Below the pieces are notes generated by a model that worked only from the letters and a program-made list of their open reading frames with translations, was not told the origin of the DNA and ran no database searches. A program made the position numbers and the translations under genes. Positions 7,104-16,168 of a DNA stretch of 64,000 nt are shown here, piece by piece (position 1 is the first letter of the stretch; every line of letters begins with the position of its first letter). The DNA comes from an uncultured Christensenella sp. (lineage in GTDB: Bacteria; Bacillota; Clostridia; Christensenellales; Borkfalkiaceae), in contig CAJUEO010000006.1 of the NCBI GenBank assembly GCA_910585685.1, positions 1 through 64,000 of the forward strand, read 5' to 3'.

Positions 7104-8450
7104 ATGAAGAAGTTGCAAAGTTTAAAAAATATGGTATTTACATTTTTTGCTATGATGATGTGTTTGGTTTTCTTTAGTAGTTTTTTGTGTGGAAATAATG
7201 TTATGACTGTAAGTGCTGAAAATAATAATTCTGCAGTTACTGTACCTGCAGTGGATGATACTACAACAAAAGAAATTATTTCATATACAGATGTTTTTAA
7301 TTATTATTACAATAAAGTTAGAAACAAATATTTTAATATTCAAAATGTAATAAGTTTAGAGGAATTTATAAAAAAATATTATTCTCAAAATAAAAGTATA
7401 AAGGATTTTTCCGAATCATTTGAAGAAGAAGATTTTTTAAATATAAATTCAAATATTACGAGTTTACAATGCAACAAATATAAAGTTAATGATAGTTCAG
7501 AAATTCAATTGTTTGGAGAATATTTGCAAATTTTATCTCCAGATGAAGATTATATTCTGGGCATGAATTTGGGAGATGAAAGCTATACATCATCGAGCTA
7601 TTTTAAAAGACAACCTATATATGAAGCTGTTGATTATTCTGAAATTAGAAATGGTGATATAATATATGAAAGTGCATCAAAATCGGCGGCAAAACATGCG
7701 GCATTTATTTATAACACTTATCAGGATTCTGATTATGGAAGTTACATACAAACTATTGAAGCGGTAGCAAGTGGTGTTAATTATGGCGTTTTAGATGATG
7801 AAAGAATGACAAGATTTGGCGTAAGTATTTTCCGCGTGTATCGTGCTGGAGAATTGGGAGTTGTCACTAAGGCAAGAAATTTTGTGAAAGCACAAATAGG
7901 TAAATCATATTCATTAGATTACTCTAAAACAAAAACAGATTTTAATTCTTCAAGCTGGTATTGTTCTGAATTAGTTTTTGCTTCATATTATAGCGGTGGA
8001 ATGAATATATGCAGTAATAGAGATTTTAATTTTGAACCTGAAACAATGCCTTGTATGCCATTGCATTTAACTAAAGGAATGTTAACTATGTTGATATATG
8101 TAGATGCGTCATATTTATTAATTTCTATTGATAAGTTTACAGACGGATGGTGGAATTCTGCATGCTGGTCAGTTAGTATCACAAATTTAAATTATTATGA
8201 TGTAAATGTTGAATATAATACAAAAATGTGTAATACGGGTGATGCGCAAAATTGGACTAATTTAAGCGATATTAAAGCTGTAGAAGTAAAAAAACGTAGC
8301 TCTGTACAAGTAGATATATCGCAAAATTGGTTTGCAACTTCAATTGCTGTTTCATATGTAAAAGATGGGTTTAGGTATGTTACATATGGTACAGATTTAT
8401 CAAAAGTTGATTATTCAATTAATATTTCAAATTCTAAAATAAATATCTAA
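7104..8450 (+). CDS. Secreted permuted papain-like hydrolase (YiiX/C92-type)
   Basis: Secreted protein of 448 residues. A hydrophobic signal segment (about 8-35) ends in VSAEN, a likely signal-peptidase site. The central domain (about 180-310) matches permuted NlpC/P60-like enzymes: RNGDIIY, then the catalytic His in AKHAAF (His198), EAV, VYRA, QIGKSY, and the nucleophile in WYCSELVF (Cys287), in the order His before Cys that marks the permuted fold. The remaining 140 residues look beta-rich. Known family members cleave amide or ester bonds in cell-wall or lipid-like substrates; the substrate here is unknown. Start chosen at ATG 7104, 10 nt after GGGAGG. The gene is markedly more AT-rich (AAA, ATA, TTA codons) than its neighbours, suggesting transfer. 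Next gene is 13 bp downstream. Confidence 0.7.
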   Translation: MKKLQSLKNMVFTFFAMMMCLVFFSSFLCGNNVMTVSAENNNSAVTVPAVDDTTTKEIISYTDVFNYYYNKVRNKYFNIQNVISLEEFIKKYYSQNKSIKDFSESFEEEDFLNINSNITSLQCNKYKVNDSSEIQLFGEYLQILSPDEDYILGMNLGDESYTSSSYFKRQPIYEAVDYSEIRNGDIIYESASKSAAKHAAFIYNTYQDSDYGSYIQTIEAVASGVNYGVLDDERMTRFGVSIFRVYRAGELGVVTKARNFVKAQIGKSYSLDYSKTKTDFNSSSWYCSELVFASYYSGGMNICSNRDFNFEPETMPCMPLHLTKGMLTMLIYVDASYLLISIDKFTDGWWNSACWSVSITNLNYYDVNVEYNTKMCNTGDAQNWTNLSDIKAVEVKKRSSVQVDISQNWFATSIAVSYVKDGFRYVTYGTDLSKVDYSINISNSKINI

Positions 8451-8463
8451 AAAGGCTGGAAAA

Positions 8464-9882
8464 ATGATGAAAAAATCGCAATCTACGGAAGTAAATTTAA
8501 ATGAAACTTCTTATAAACGCGCAATTTTAAAATTGTTTTCCTGCCTAAATTATAAAATAGTTAAGCTGATATTTGCTCTCATACTCATTGTTGTAGCCGC
8601 TGTAGCATACGGATTTTCGTTTGTTGCCGCTACTACAGACCTCGTGACGGCAGAGCTTTCAAGCGCATACGACAACCAGTATAAAACTGTCGTTTTGACG
8701 GGTAAGGTGGATAAACGCATTGAAAAGTTAAATGGCACCGTTAGCGTTAATATTCCGTTGCAGTCAACCCAACTTAAAATTTTAAGCGAATACACTTCGG
8801 TAATGCCTATCATACCGTCTACTTACGGTAGTAAAGCGTTAAACATCGGTAGTTTTGCCGAAAATAATTTGCCGTTTGCAGAACAATATAATCTCTATAA
8901 TTACTTTGGCAGAAATTATATGGCTTCAAGGGTTATAGAACTCAATCCGCAAACGGGCGTAAACGACGCGTCGCTTGTTCCCGACTCGCGGTTGACTAAA
9001 AATTGTAGGTTGCCCGAAAACTTTGAAGAGATAGCGATAACCGATTTTCAAGCCGATATTTTTATGCGGTTCGGCTATAAAGACGTAAGTGATAACGGCA
9101 GGAATTACGAAATAAAAAGCCCTGATGATTTACTCGGTAAAAAGCTTGACGGACTAACCATTGTGGGCGTTTATTCTACCGAAGAGGATAAAAATGAGTT
9201 TAAAGGCAGGTATGACTATGCCAATGAAAAAACTTATGCAGATTACACACATTCCGACGACGTATATATAGTTGATTGTGATAAAAAATTTTATACGCTT
9301 ATGCAGGGTGAACACCCTATACAGTATGTGTTTGTTAAAAGCGGCTTTTATAAAAATAGAAACGGGTATGATTTGGATAAATGCGAGGTGCTTTATAAGC
9401 TGAGCGGAGAACTGCAAAGGGACAGAGAAATAATTGACGCGCTATCCTATAAAGATGAATCCGATGGAAATATTTATTCCGCAACATTATGCACAAGGCT
9501 TTCCGGATTTACTAAAGATACAGCTTATTTGCGAACGGGCTGGGGTATAATTGTTCCGCATATTATAGGTTTACTATCTGCGGTTGTCGGCGCTATATTG
9601 CTGTTGTCATATTTTGTCGGTATTTTAAAATTTCACAAACAGGAAATTCAAAAATTTATATTAAATTATATTTTTATAATTTTATTGGCGGCTTTATTGT
9701 GTTTTGTAATTGCTGTTACAGTTGTGGGAATAAGTTGCCTTGCTATGAATATGTATGCCGGAATTAATTTGTTTGCTTTAGGTATAGTTGCTTGTCTGAT
9801 AATTTTGGGAATTTGTTTAGGTTTGATTGCTGCTTCCGCTTTAATAACTTTTGCAATTGTAAAAAATATAAATAATAAGTAG
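8464..9882 (+). CDS. FtsX/MacB-like membrane protein without an ATPase partner
   Basis: A 472-residue membrane protein: a basic N-terminus, one membrane segment (about 35-55), an extracytoplasmic domain of about 300 residues, then three membrane segments (about 358-385, 397-420, 432-465). This one-plus-three topology and the sequence LPENFEEIAITDFQAD followed by DLLGKKLDGLTIVGVY resemble FtsX/MacB-type permeases, which use a mechanotransmission domain. No ABC ATPase lies beside it, and the protein is shorter than full DUF-type permeases, so it may be an orphan half or a non-transport descendant. RBS AGGCTGG precedes ATG 8464; ATG 8467 is an alternative. It is close behind the C92-like gene and probably cotranscribed with it, but base composition returns to the local average, so the two genes may have different histories. 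Confidence 0.55.
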   Translation: MMKKSQSTEVNLNETSYKRAILKLFSCLNYKIVKLIFALILIVVAAVAYGFSFVAATTDLVTAELSSAYDNQYKTVVLTGKVDKRIEKLNGTVSVNIPLQSTQLKILSEYTSVMPIIPSTYGSKALNIGSFAENNLPFAEQYNLYNYFGRNYMASRVIELNPQTGVNDASLVPDSRLTKNCRLPENFEEIAITDFQADIFMRFGYKDVSDNGRNYEIKSPDDLLGKKLDGLTIVGVYSTEEDKNEFKGRYDYANEKTYADYTHSDDVYIVDCDKKFYTLMQGEHPIQYVFVKSGFYKNRNGYDLDKCEVLYKLSGELQRDREIIDALSYKDESDGNIYSATLCTRLSGFTKDTAYLRTGWGIIVPHIIGLLSAVVGAILLLSYFVGILKFHKQEIQKFILNYIFIILLAALLCFVIAVTVVGISCLAMNMYAGINLFALGIVACLIILGICLGLIAASALITFAIVKNINNK

Positions 9883-9883
9883 A

Positions 9884-9920
9884 AAACAAGCGCCGACCTT
9901 AATAGGTCGACGCTTGTTTT
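9884..9920. terminator. Bidirectional terminator
   Basis: Long near-perfect hairpin (AAACAAGCG, one mismatch, CGACCT, loop, complement) flanked by A and T runs on either side. It serves the plus-strand permease gene and the minus-strand tkt gene. Confidence 0.85.
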
Positions 9921-9923
9921 AGT

Positions 9924-11906
9924 TTAACCTTTTTTAACTTTTTCGATTGAAAGTTTAGCTTTTTCGGCAACGTTTTCGGCAGTAAAGCCGAAGTGCTTAA
10001 ACAGTACGTTTGCCGGTGCGGAAATGCCGAACGTGTGCATTGCCACAACTTCACCGAAATCACCGCAGTATTTATACCAGGCATAGTGCGAAGCCGCCTC
10101 AACGCAAACGCGCGCCTTTACCGCTTTCGGTAATATGTGTTCTCGGTACTCGGGTGTCTGTTTTTCGAATTCCTCAATGCTCGGCATCGATACAACACGC
10201 GCCTTAATACCTTCGTTCGCAAGCAGCTCTTTCGCGCCTACGCAAGTATCGATTTCAGAACCCGTGCCAATTAAAATTACGTCGGGCTTTCCTTTGCAGT
10301 CGTCGATAACGTATCCGCCGGCAAGCGCTTTAATGCCCGTGCCTTCGTGTTGGTTTAGATTTTGCCTTGAAAGCACCAATACAGTCGGGGATTGTTGTGT
10401 GAACGCCGAAATATAGGCTGCAACCGTTTCCTTTCCGTCGCACGGTCTGAATACTTTAACATTTGGAATAGACCTGAGAGCAATAAGCTGTTCTACGGGT
10501 TGATGAGTGGGGCCGTCCTCTCCGACGCCGATCGAGTCGTGCGTCATAACGTATATGACGGGCACGTCCAAAAGTCCGCTAAGCCTTATGCCTGCCTTCA
10601 TATAGTCCGAAAACGAGAAGAACGTCGAGCATAAAATGCGCAGACCGCCGTGAACCTGAATACCGTTACAAATAGCCGCCATAGCGTGTTCGCGGATACC
10701 GAACTGAATGTTGCGTCCCGACCTGTTGATAGGCGTAAACTTGCCCGAGCATTTAAGCTCGGTCTGAGTGGAGGGGGCAAGGTCTGCCGAACCCGACAAA
10801 AGGTTTGGCATAAGCTTTGCAAGCTCGTTTAAAACTTTTCCGCCGGAAACGCGCGTCGCTTCGGGAGCGGTAAATTGGAAATAGGAGTAAAGCTCGGTAA
10901 AATCGATGTCAAAGCCGTTCATATATTGATTGTACAGCTTTGCAAGTTCGGGGTACTGTTTTTGATAGTTTTCAAACAGCTTGTTCCATTTCTGTTCTGC
11001 GGCAAGCTTCTTTTCGGCTAAATTGCGGCAATATTCCTTGACGTCCTCGGGCACTTCAAAGGGCTCTTCCGTCCAATTGAAAATCTTTTTGGTAGTTGCA
11101 AGGTTTTCCTCTCCAAGCGGTGCGCCGTGGCACTTTTCGCTTGCTTCGAGAGGGGAGCCGTGTCCTATTTTCGTATTGCATATGATAATCGAAGGTCTTG
11201 TCAAGTCCGACTTTGCTTTTTCTATTGCGGATTTAAGCACAACAAGGTCGCAAGCGTCGGGCACGCGTATTACCTGCCAACCCTGCGAGTTGAAGCGTGC
11301 AACAATGTCCTCGTTGAAATTAGTTTCGATATTTCCTTCGATTGTTATGTTGTTCTTGTCGTAAAGCAGAATTAATTTGCCGAGCTTTTGCGTGCCTGCA
11401 AACGAGCAGGCTTCATAGCCCAAGCCCTCTTCGAGGCAACCTTCACCACATAAAACATAAGTGTAGTGGTCTACGATTTTATAGCCGGGCTTGTTGAAAA
11501 CGGCAGCCAGGTGTTCTTCGGCAACTGCAAAGCCGACTGCGTTTCCTATGCCCTGTCCAAGCGGACCCGTCGAGGTTTCTACACCTGCGGTCTTGCCGTA
11601 CTCGGGGTGACCGGGAGTGCGCGAACCGAACTGACGGAAGTTCATTATGTCCTCTTTCGTCACGTCATAGCCAAAGAGGTGTAAAAGCGAGTATAGGAGC
11701 ATTGACCCGTGTCCTGCCGAAAGCACAAACCTGTCGCGGTTGTCCCATTTGGGGTTGTTGTAGCTGAAATTCAAAAATTCGGCAAACACTTCAAAGCCTA
11801 TGGGCGCGGCACCCATACAAATACCGGGGTGTCCCGACTTTGCGCGCTGAATTGCTTCGGCTGAAAGAATTCTTATCGTGTCTACGCATTTATTCTCGAT
11901 TGACAT
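9924..11906 (-). CDS. tkt: Transketolase
   Basis: Thiamine-diphosphate enzyme of the non-oxidative pentose phosphate pathway; transfers two-carbon ketol units between sugar phosphates in the cytoplasm. The full 660-residue form has an N-terminal TPP domain (GHPGICMG near residue 25; CGEGCLEEG at about 153 for Mg/TPP), a pyrimidine domain (about 350-530, with GIREHAMAAI and THDSIGVGEDGPTHQP), and a C-terminal domain (RVVSMPS onward). Length and motifs are complete. It follows the phosphohexomutase by 12 bp, so the pair forms one minus-strand operon linking hexose-phosphate interconversion with pentose phosphates. RBS AGGAG is present just upstream of ATG 11906. Confidence 0.97.
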   Translation of the reverse strand: MSIENKCVDTIRILSAEAIQRAKSGHPGICMGAAPIGFEVFAEFLNFSYNNPKWDNRDRFVLSAGHGSMLLYSLLHLFGYDVTKEDIMNFRQFGSRTPGHPEYGKTAGVETSTGPLGQGIGNAVGFAVAEEHLAAVFNKPGYKIVDHYTYVLCGEGCLEEGLGYEACSFAGTQKLGKLILLYDKNNITIEGNIETNFNEDIVARFNSQGWQVIRVPDACDLVVLKSAIEKAKSDLTRPSIIICNTKIGHGSPLEASEKCHGAPLGEENLATTKKIFNWTEEPFEVPEDVKEYCRNLAEKKLAAEQKWNKLFENYQKQYPELAKLYNQYMNGFDIDFTELYSYFQFTAPEATRVSGGKVLNELAKLMPNLLSGSADLAPSTQTELKCSGKFTPINRSGRNIQFGIREHAMAAICNGIQVHGGLRILCSTFFSFSDYMKAGIRLSGLLDVPVIYVMTHDSIGVGEDGPTHQPVEQLIALRSIPNVKVFRPCDGKETVAAYISAFTQQSPTVLVLSRQNLNQHEGTGIKALAGGYVIDDCKGKPDVILIGTGSEIDTCVGAKELLANEGIKARVVSMPSIEEFEKQTPEYREHILPKAVKARVCVEAASHYAWYKYCGDFGEVVAMHTFGISAPANVLFKHFGFTAENVAEKAKLSIEKVKKG

Positions 11907-11918
11907 AGGTTTTTCTCC

Positions 11919-13409
11919 TTACAATGTATAATTTGTTAAATTTTCAAGCTCTAAAAAACGGTATGAACTCAAAATTTCCAAAAGCTGACAAGCAACAAGC
12001 TTTGTTCCGCCAATGTCGTCGCTTTCGAAATTTATAGGCATCACGGGGTCGTGAACGCTCATTCTCACGATAACAGTGCCGAATTTTGTCGTAAACTTGA
12101 CGCCCTCATAGTTGTCGGGGGCAAGCTGCATGTTTTCTTTCGACTGCGCAAAATTTTTTAAATCTTCGATGACTTGTTTGCCCTCGGCTTTAAAGTCGGC
12201 GCTGTTGCCGTTGAAAGAAATGCGCACTTCACCCTCTTCGGCAGGTCGCTTTAAGTTTTCAATCAAAGAGGTAAGGCTCTTGTTGTCTTTTGCTTGATTT
12301 GAAAGACAGATAAGTATTTTCGTAATCAGGTACGCGCCGTCGTCAAGATAATAATTTTCCTTAAACGCCGCATGTCCCGAAGTTTCGATGGCAAGGGGGG
12401 AATATGTGCCGCTTTCGTTCAATTCTACGCATTTGCCTATGACGTTTTTATAACCGCGCTTAAACCTCAGATGTTTGCCGCCGATACTTTCTATAAACTC
12501 GGTAAGTCCGTTGCTCGTCACGCTGTCTGTGACTATAACGCCCTTTTTATCCTTTAAAAGTATTGCGGAAACAAGCGCGATAAGCGCATTTCTGTTAATT
12601 TCTCCGCCGTGCTCGTCAACGCACGCCGCTCTGTCGACGTCTGTGTCGAAAATTATGCCGAGGTCTGCTTTTTCTCTTATAACCGCACGCGACAGGCTGT
12701 CTATTGCCTGCTTGTCCTCGGGGTTTGGTATATGGTTCGGAAAGCGCCCGTCAGGCTCGAGAAATTGGCTTCCCGTCGTGTCCGCGCCCAAAGGTTTCAA
12801 AACTTTTTCAGTAAAAAATCCGCCTGCGCCGTTCCCGGCGTCCACTATTATTTTCTTCCCTTTTAAAGGAAGTATTCCACATTCTTTTTCAACTTTTGCA
12901 ACGAGAATTTTGCAATACTCGTCCATAAAGCTCTTGTTTTCGCATTTTCCTTTTCCCGAAAGAAAATTGCCTTCCGCGGCACAGTACAAAACTTCGTCTA
13001 TATCCTTAGAGTCAAGTCCTCCGTCGGGCGTGAAAAATTTCAGCCCGTTTCTGTCGTAGGGCAGGTGCGAGGCGGTAATCATAATCGACGCGTCGCATAA
13101 AAAGTCCGACTCTTTCAAAAGTATGAACATTGACGGAGTGGAGGACAGCCCCGTATATACAAAATCCGCTCCCGAGGTTATGCAGGCGTTCTTAACGCAG
13201 CTAATAATCCTTTCCGCGGAAATTCTCGAGTCGTTTCCGACAGCAATTTTAAAGCGCGTTTTTCCCGTTTTTTGGGACAGCCACTTTAAAAAGCCCTTTA
13301 CAATCAACGTTACGGCTTGGTCCGTAAGGGTGATTTGCTCGGGCGTGCCGACGGCAACTCCGCGTACGTCGGTACCGCTTTTAAGTTTTTTCAAGTCTTG
13401 TAATTGCAT
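11919..13409 (-). CDS. Phosphoglucomutase/phosphomannomutase family enzyme
   Basis: Alpha-D-phosphohexomutase, moving phosphate between C1 and C6 of a hexose through a phosphoserine. Visible motifs: GTDVRGVA near the N-terminus; the active-site loop TASHLPYDRNGLK (phosphoserine in TASH, about residue 112); the metal loop DTDVDR (about 255); the sugar-specificity loop ETSGH (about 343), where related enzymes usually have EMSGH or GEXSGH; and a C-terminal phosphate-binding domain. At 496 residues it is slightly longer than bacterial PMM/PGM. Substrate (glucose, mannose or glucosamine phosphate) is not decided by these motifs. First gene of an operon with tkt. No Shine-Dalgarno sequence lies before ATG 13409; a TATAAT ends 8 nt upstream, so the mRNA is probably leaderless. 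Confidence 0.88.
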   Translation of the reverse strand: MQLQDLKKLKSGTDVRGVAVGTPEQITLTDQAVTLIVKGFLKWLSQKTGKTRFKIAVGNDSRISAERIISCVKNACITSGADFVYTGLSSTPSMFILLKESDFLCDASIMITASHLPYDRNGLKFFTPDGGLDSKDIDEVLYCAAEGNFLSGKGKCENKSFMDEYCKILVAKVEKECGILPLKGKKIIVDAGNGAGGFFTEKVLKPLGADTTGSQFLEPDGRFPNHIPNPEDKQAIDSLSRAVIREKADLGIIFDTDVDRAACVDEHGGEINRNALIALVSAILLKDKKGVIVTDSVTSNGLTEFIESIGGKHLRFKRGYKNVIGKCVELNESGTYSPLAIETSGHAAFKENYYLDDGAYLITKILICLSNQAKDNKSLTSLIENLKRPAEEGEVRISFNGNSADFKAEGKQVIEDLKNFAQSKENMQLAPDNYEGVKFTTKFGTVIVRMSVHDPVMPINFESDDIGGTKLVACQLLEILSSYRFLELENLTNYTL

Positions 13410-13417
13410 ACGAGATA

Positions 13418-13446
13418 ATTATACTATAAACGCACGTTTATTACAA
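13418..13446 (-). promoter_or_regulatory. Promoter of the phosphohexomutase-tkt operon, leaderless type
   Basis: On the minus strand TTGTAA (13446-13441), 17-bp spacer and TATAAT (13423-13418). Only 8 nt separate the -10 box from the ATG at 13409, so transcription would start at or next to the start codon. Confidence 0.65.
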
Positions 13447-13489
13447 GTATTTTTCCAAACAAAAATTATTAAAAATGTTTTAAAACGCT

Positions 13490-13517
13490 TTGTTTTCGTT
13501 GCCCGTTATGTTATAAT
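13490..13517 (+). promoter_or_regulatory. Promoter of proS
   Basis: TATAAT at 13512-13517 with a weak TTGTTT (13490-13495) 16 bp upstream, 28 bp before the start codon of proS. The 136-bp gap to the divergent phosphohexomutase gene holds both promoters. Confidence 0.5.
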
Positions 13518-13545
13518 ATGTTGGAATTTTAAAAAGAGGTTTTAT

Positions 13546-14973
13546 ATGTCTAAGGATAATTTTGTCGAGCAGATTGCCGACATTGAAGCGGACTTTCCCC
13601 AATGGTACACCGACGTTGTTTTAAAGACTAAACTCGTCGACTACGGCCCCGTAAAGGGCACTATGATAATACGCCCCTACGGTTACGCTATTTGGGAAAA
13701 TATTCAGCGCGAGCTTGATTGCCGTTTCAAAGCAACGGGTCACGAAAACGCATATTTCCCCTTGCTTATTCCCATGAGTTATTTTACGAAAGAGGCGGAG
13801 CACGTCGAGGGCTTTGCTCCCGAGGTAGCCGTCGTAACCCACGCCGGCGGTGAAGAACTTGCCGAACCGCTTGCAATCCGTCCCACGTCGGAGACGATTT
13901 TCGGAAATATGTACTCGAAGTGGTTGCAGTCCTACCGCGATTTGCCCATAAAAATCAATCAATGGGCAAACGTTATGCGTTGGGAAAAGACTACCCGTCC
14001 CTTTTTGAGAACTTCCGAATTTTTGTGGCAGGAAGGACACACCGCCCATTCAAACGAACAGGAGGCGGTTGACGAAACGCTGCAAATGCTTGAAGTGTAT
14101 AAAGAATTTGCCGAAAACGTTCTCGCAATTCCCGTCATCTGCGGCAGAAAAACCGAAAAAGAAAAATTTGCAGGCGCGGTTGCTACCTACGGCATGGAAG
14201 CTATGATGAAGGACGGCAAAAGCTTGCAGGCAGGCACAAGCCACTATCTCGGACAAAACTTTTCAAAAGCTTTTGATATAAAATATCTCGATAAGGACGG
14301 CGCGCAAAAGCTTGCATATACCACAAGCTGGGGCGTTTCAACCCGTCTTATAGGCGCTTTAATCATGGCTCACGGTGACCAACGCGGTCTTGTTTTGCCG
14401 CCCAAGGTTGCGCCTTTGCAGGTAGTTATAGTTCCCATAGCGGCAAAAAAGGGCAACGTTATGGAGGTCTGCGGACAAATTCAACAGACCCTTCAGGCCG
14501 CAGGCATCCGCGTTAAGCTTGACGATACGGACAACAGCCCCGGCTGGAAGTTTAACGAATGGGAGATGAAGGGCGTGCCTTTGAGAATAGAGCTCGGACC
14601 CCGCGATATAGAAGATGGCAAAGCGCTTGTATTCCGAAGGGATACGCTTGAAAAGTGCCCCGTCGCTCTTGACGGTATTCAAACGCAAATAGCATTGTTG
14701 CTCGAAAAAGTTCAAAAGGAAATGTTGGAGGCAGCTCGGGTAAGGCGCGATAACAAAATCGTGTACGCCGAGGACGTCGACGGAATTTTAAAGGGAGTAG
14801 AGGGCGGCAATTTTGTCAAAGCCGGCTGGTGCGGCTGTCGCGAATGCGAGGATAAAATAAAGGCGCAAACCGCGGCAACGGCAAGGGTGTACGCAGAGGG
14901 AGAGATCGCCGAAAAGTGCGCTGTATGCGGTAAAGCAGCCAAGCATTTAATTATTTACGCTCGAGCTTATTAA
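13546..14973 (+). CDS. proS: Prolyl-tRNA synthetase, archaeal/eukaryotic-like short type
   Basis: Charges tRNA-Pro with proline. The 475-residue class II enzyme has motif 2 (MRWEKTTRPFLRTSEFLWQE) and motif 3 with GDQRGLVLPP, followed by an anticodon-binding domain (about 290-390) and a C-terminal zinc-type domain with cysteines in GWCGCRECED and EKCAVCGKA. It lacks the roughly 180-residue editing insertion found in long bacterial ProRS, as expected for the archaeal-type ProRS found in many Clostridia, and ends in Tyr as these enzymes do. Start at ATG 13546, 7 nt after AAAGAGG; the upstream open frame from 13123 is antisense to the phosphohexomutase and is not part of the gene. No T-box is visible in the leader. 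Confidence 0.97.
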   Translation: MSKDNFVEQIADIEADFPQWYTDVVLKTKLVDYGPVKGTMIIRPYGYAIWENIQRELDCRFKATGHENAYFPLLIPMSYFTKEAEHVEGFAPEVAVVTHAGGEELAEPLAIRPTSETIFGNMYSKWLQSYRDLPIKINQWANVMRWEKTTRPFLRTSEFLWQEGHTAHSNEQEAVDETLQMLEVYKEFAENVLAIPVICGRKTEKEKFAGAVATYGMEAMMKDGKSLQAGTSHYLGQNFSKAFDIKYLDKDGAQKLAYTTSWGVSTRLIGALIMAHGDQRGLVLPPKVAPLQVVIVPIAAKKGNVMEVCGQIQQTLQAAGIRVKLDDTDNSPGWKFNEWEMKGVPLRIELGPRDIEDGKALVFRRDTLEKCPVALDGIQTQIALLLEKVQKEMLEAARVRRDNKIVYAEDVDGILKGVEGGNFVKAGWCGCRECEDKIKAQTAATARVYAEGEIAEKCAVCGKAAKHLIIYARAY

Positions 14974-14984
14974 ACGTTGAAATA

Positions 14985-15012
14985 AAAAAGACGGCAGTTG
15001 CCGTCTTTTTTT
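14985..15012. terminator. Bidirectional terminator between proS and metK
   Basis: AAAAAAGACGGCA and TGCCGTCTTTTTTT form a 13-bp perfect stem with a 2-nt loop and A/T runs on both sides, serving both convergent genes. Confidence 0.9.
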
Positions 15013-16156
15013 ATAGATATTTTTTCAAATCTTCTACTTTTGTCAACCGTTCCCAGGGCAAGCCGACTTTACCGAAATGTCCGTAAGCCGCCGTCTGTAA
15101 GAATACGGGCTTTCTCAGCTCGAGCGTTTGAATAATCGAGTAGGGTCTAAGGTCGAATTCCTTTAAAACTATGTCGGCAATTTCTCCGTCGTCAAGCTTT
15201 CCCGTGCCGAAAGTGTCCACAAAAACAGATATGGGTTTTGCAATTCCAATCGCATACGCAACCTGCAATTCCACTTCGTCACAAAGCCCTGCCGCAACAA
15301 GATTTTTGCAAATAAACCTTGCCATATATGCCGCCGAACGGTCAACTTTTGTGCAATCTTTACCCGAAAAAGCTCCGCCGCCGTGCGCGCATCTTCCGCC
15401 GTAAGTGTCGACGATAATCTTCCTTCCAGTAAGTCCGCTGTCACCCTCGGGGCCGCCGATTTCAAACCTGCCCGTGGGGTTTATAAAATACTTTGTGTTT
15501 TCGTCCAAAAGCTCTTTGGGCACAATGCCGATAACGTACTTTAAAATATCCTGTTTAAGCTTTTCCTGCGTAACTTTCGAGTTGTGCTGTGCCGAAACTA
15601 CAATCGCGTCTATTCTCTTGGGAATTTTACCGTCGTACTCAACCGTAACCTGCGTCTTGCCGTCGGGACGAAGATAATCCAACAACCCCGACTTTCTCAC
15701 TTCGGCAAGCCTGAACGCAAGCCTGTGTGCAAGCGCAACAGGCAGCGGCATAAGCTCCTCGGTTTCCCTGCACGCATAGCCGAACATCATTCCCTGGTCT
15801 CCTGCGCCGAAGCTGTCGCGTACGTCCGCGCTCTGTGTCCTGTCAACGCCCATTGCAATGTCGGGGCTCTGTCTATGAACCGCCACGTCGATTTTGCACT
15901 TGTCGAACGCAAACGAGCCGTGTTTATAGCCTATATTTTGAATGGTGTTTCTTGCAATCTTTTCATAGTCGACTTCCGCAAATGTGGTAACCTCTCCCAT
16001 AATAAGCAGTCTGTCATATGCCGCGCAGCACTCGACGGCGCAACGCGCTTCGGGGTCTTGTTTTAAAATTTCGTCGACAATCGCGTCGGAAATATTATCG
16101 CAAAGTTTGTCGGGATGACCTTCGGTCACACTCTCGCTTGTAAAAAATTTCTTCAT
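15011..16156 (-). CDS. metK: S-adenosylmethionine synthetase
   Basis: Makes SAM from methionine and ATP. The 381-residue protein has the family's conserved blocks: SVTEGHPDKLCDNISD at residues 8-23 (ATP and Mg binding), GAGDQGMMFGYA at about 116-127 (the MetK signature 1), and GGGAFSGKDCTKVDRS at about 258-273 (the P-loop-like signature 2). It is the second gene of an operon behind a GNAT acetyltransferase (12-bp gap) and is therefore under the SAM-I riboswitch at 16626-16745, a direct product-feedback loop. Confidence 0.98.
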   Translation of the reverse strand: MKKFFTSESVTEGHPDKLCDNISDAIVDEILKQDPEARCAVECCAAYDRLLIMGEVTTFAEVDYEKIARNTIQNIGYKHGSFAFDKCKIDVAVHRQSPDIAMGVDRTQSADVRDSFGAGDQGMMFGYACRETEELMPLPVALAHRLAFRLAEVRKSGLLDYLRPDGKTQVTVEYDGKIPKRIDAIVVSAQHNSKVTQEKLKQDILKYVIGIVPKELLDENTKYFINPTGRFEIGGPEGDSGLTGRKIIVDTYGGRCAHGGGAFSGKDCTKVDRSAAYMARFICKNLVAAGLCDEVELQVAYAIGIAKPISVFVDTFGTGKLDDGEIADIVLKEFDLRPYSIIQTLELRKPVFLQTAAYGHFGKVGLPWERLTKVEDLKKYL

Positions 16157-16168
16157 ACCGTAAAATCC

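Noticed and set aside
9899..11684. Many medium-length open frames antisense to tkt, phosphohexomutase and metK
   Set aside because: They mirror highly conserved coding genes, have biased composition expected from the opposite strand, and lack RBS or recognisable domains.
13123..13545. Longer proS start at 13123
   Set aside because: The first 140 codons are antisense to the phosphohexomutase gene. ATG 13546 has an RBS, and its first residues match the family start.
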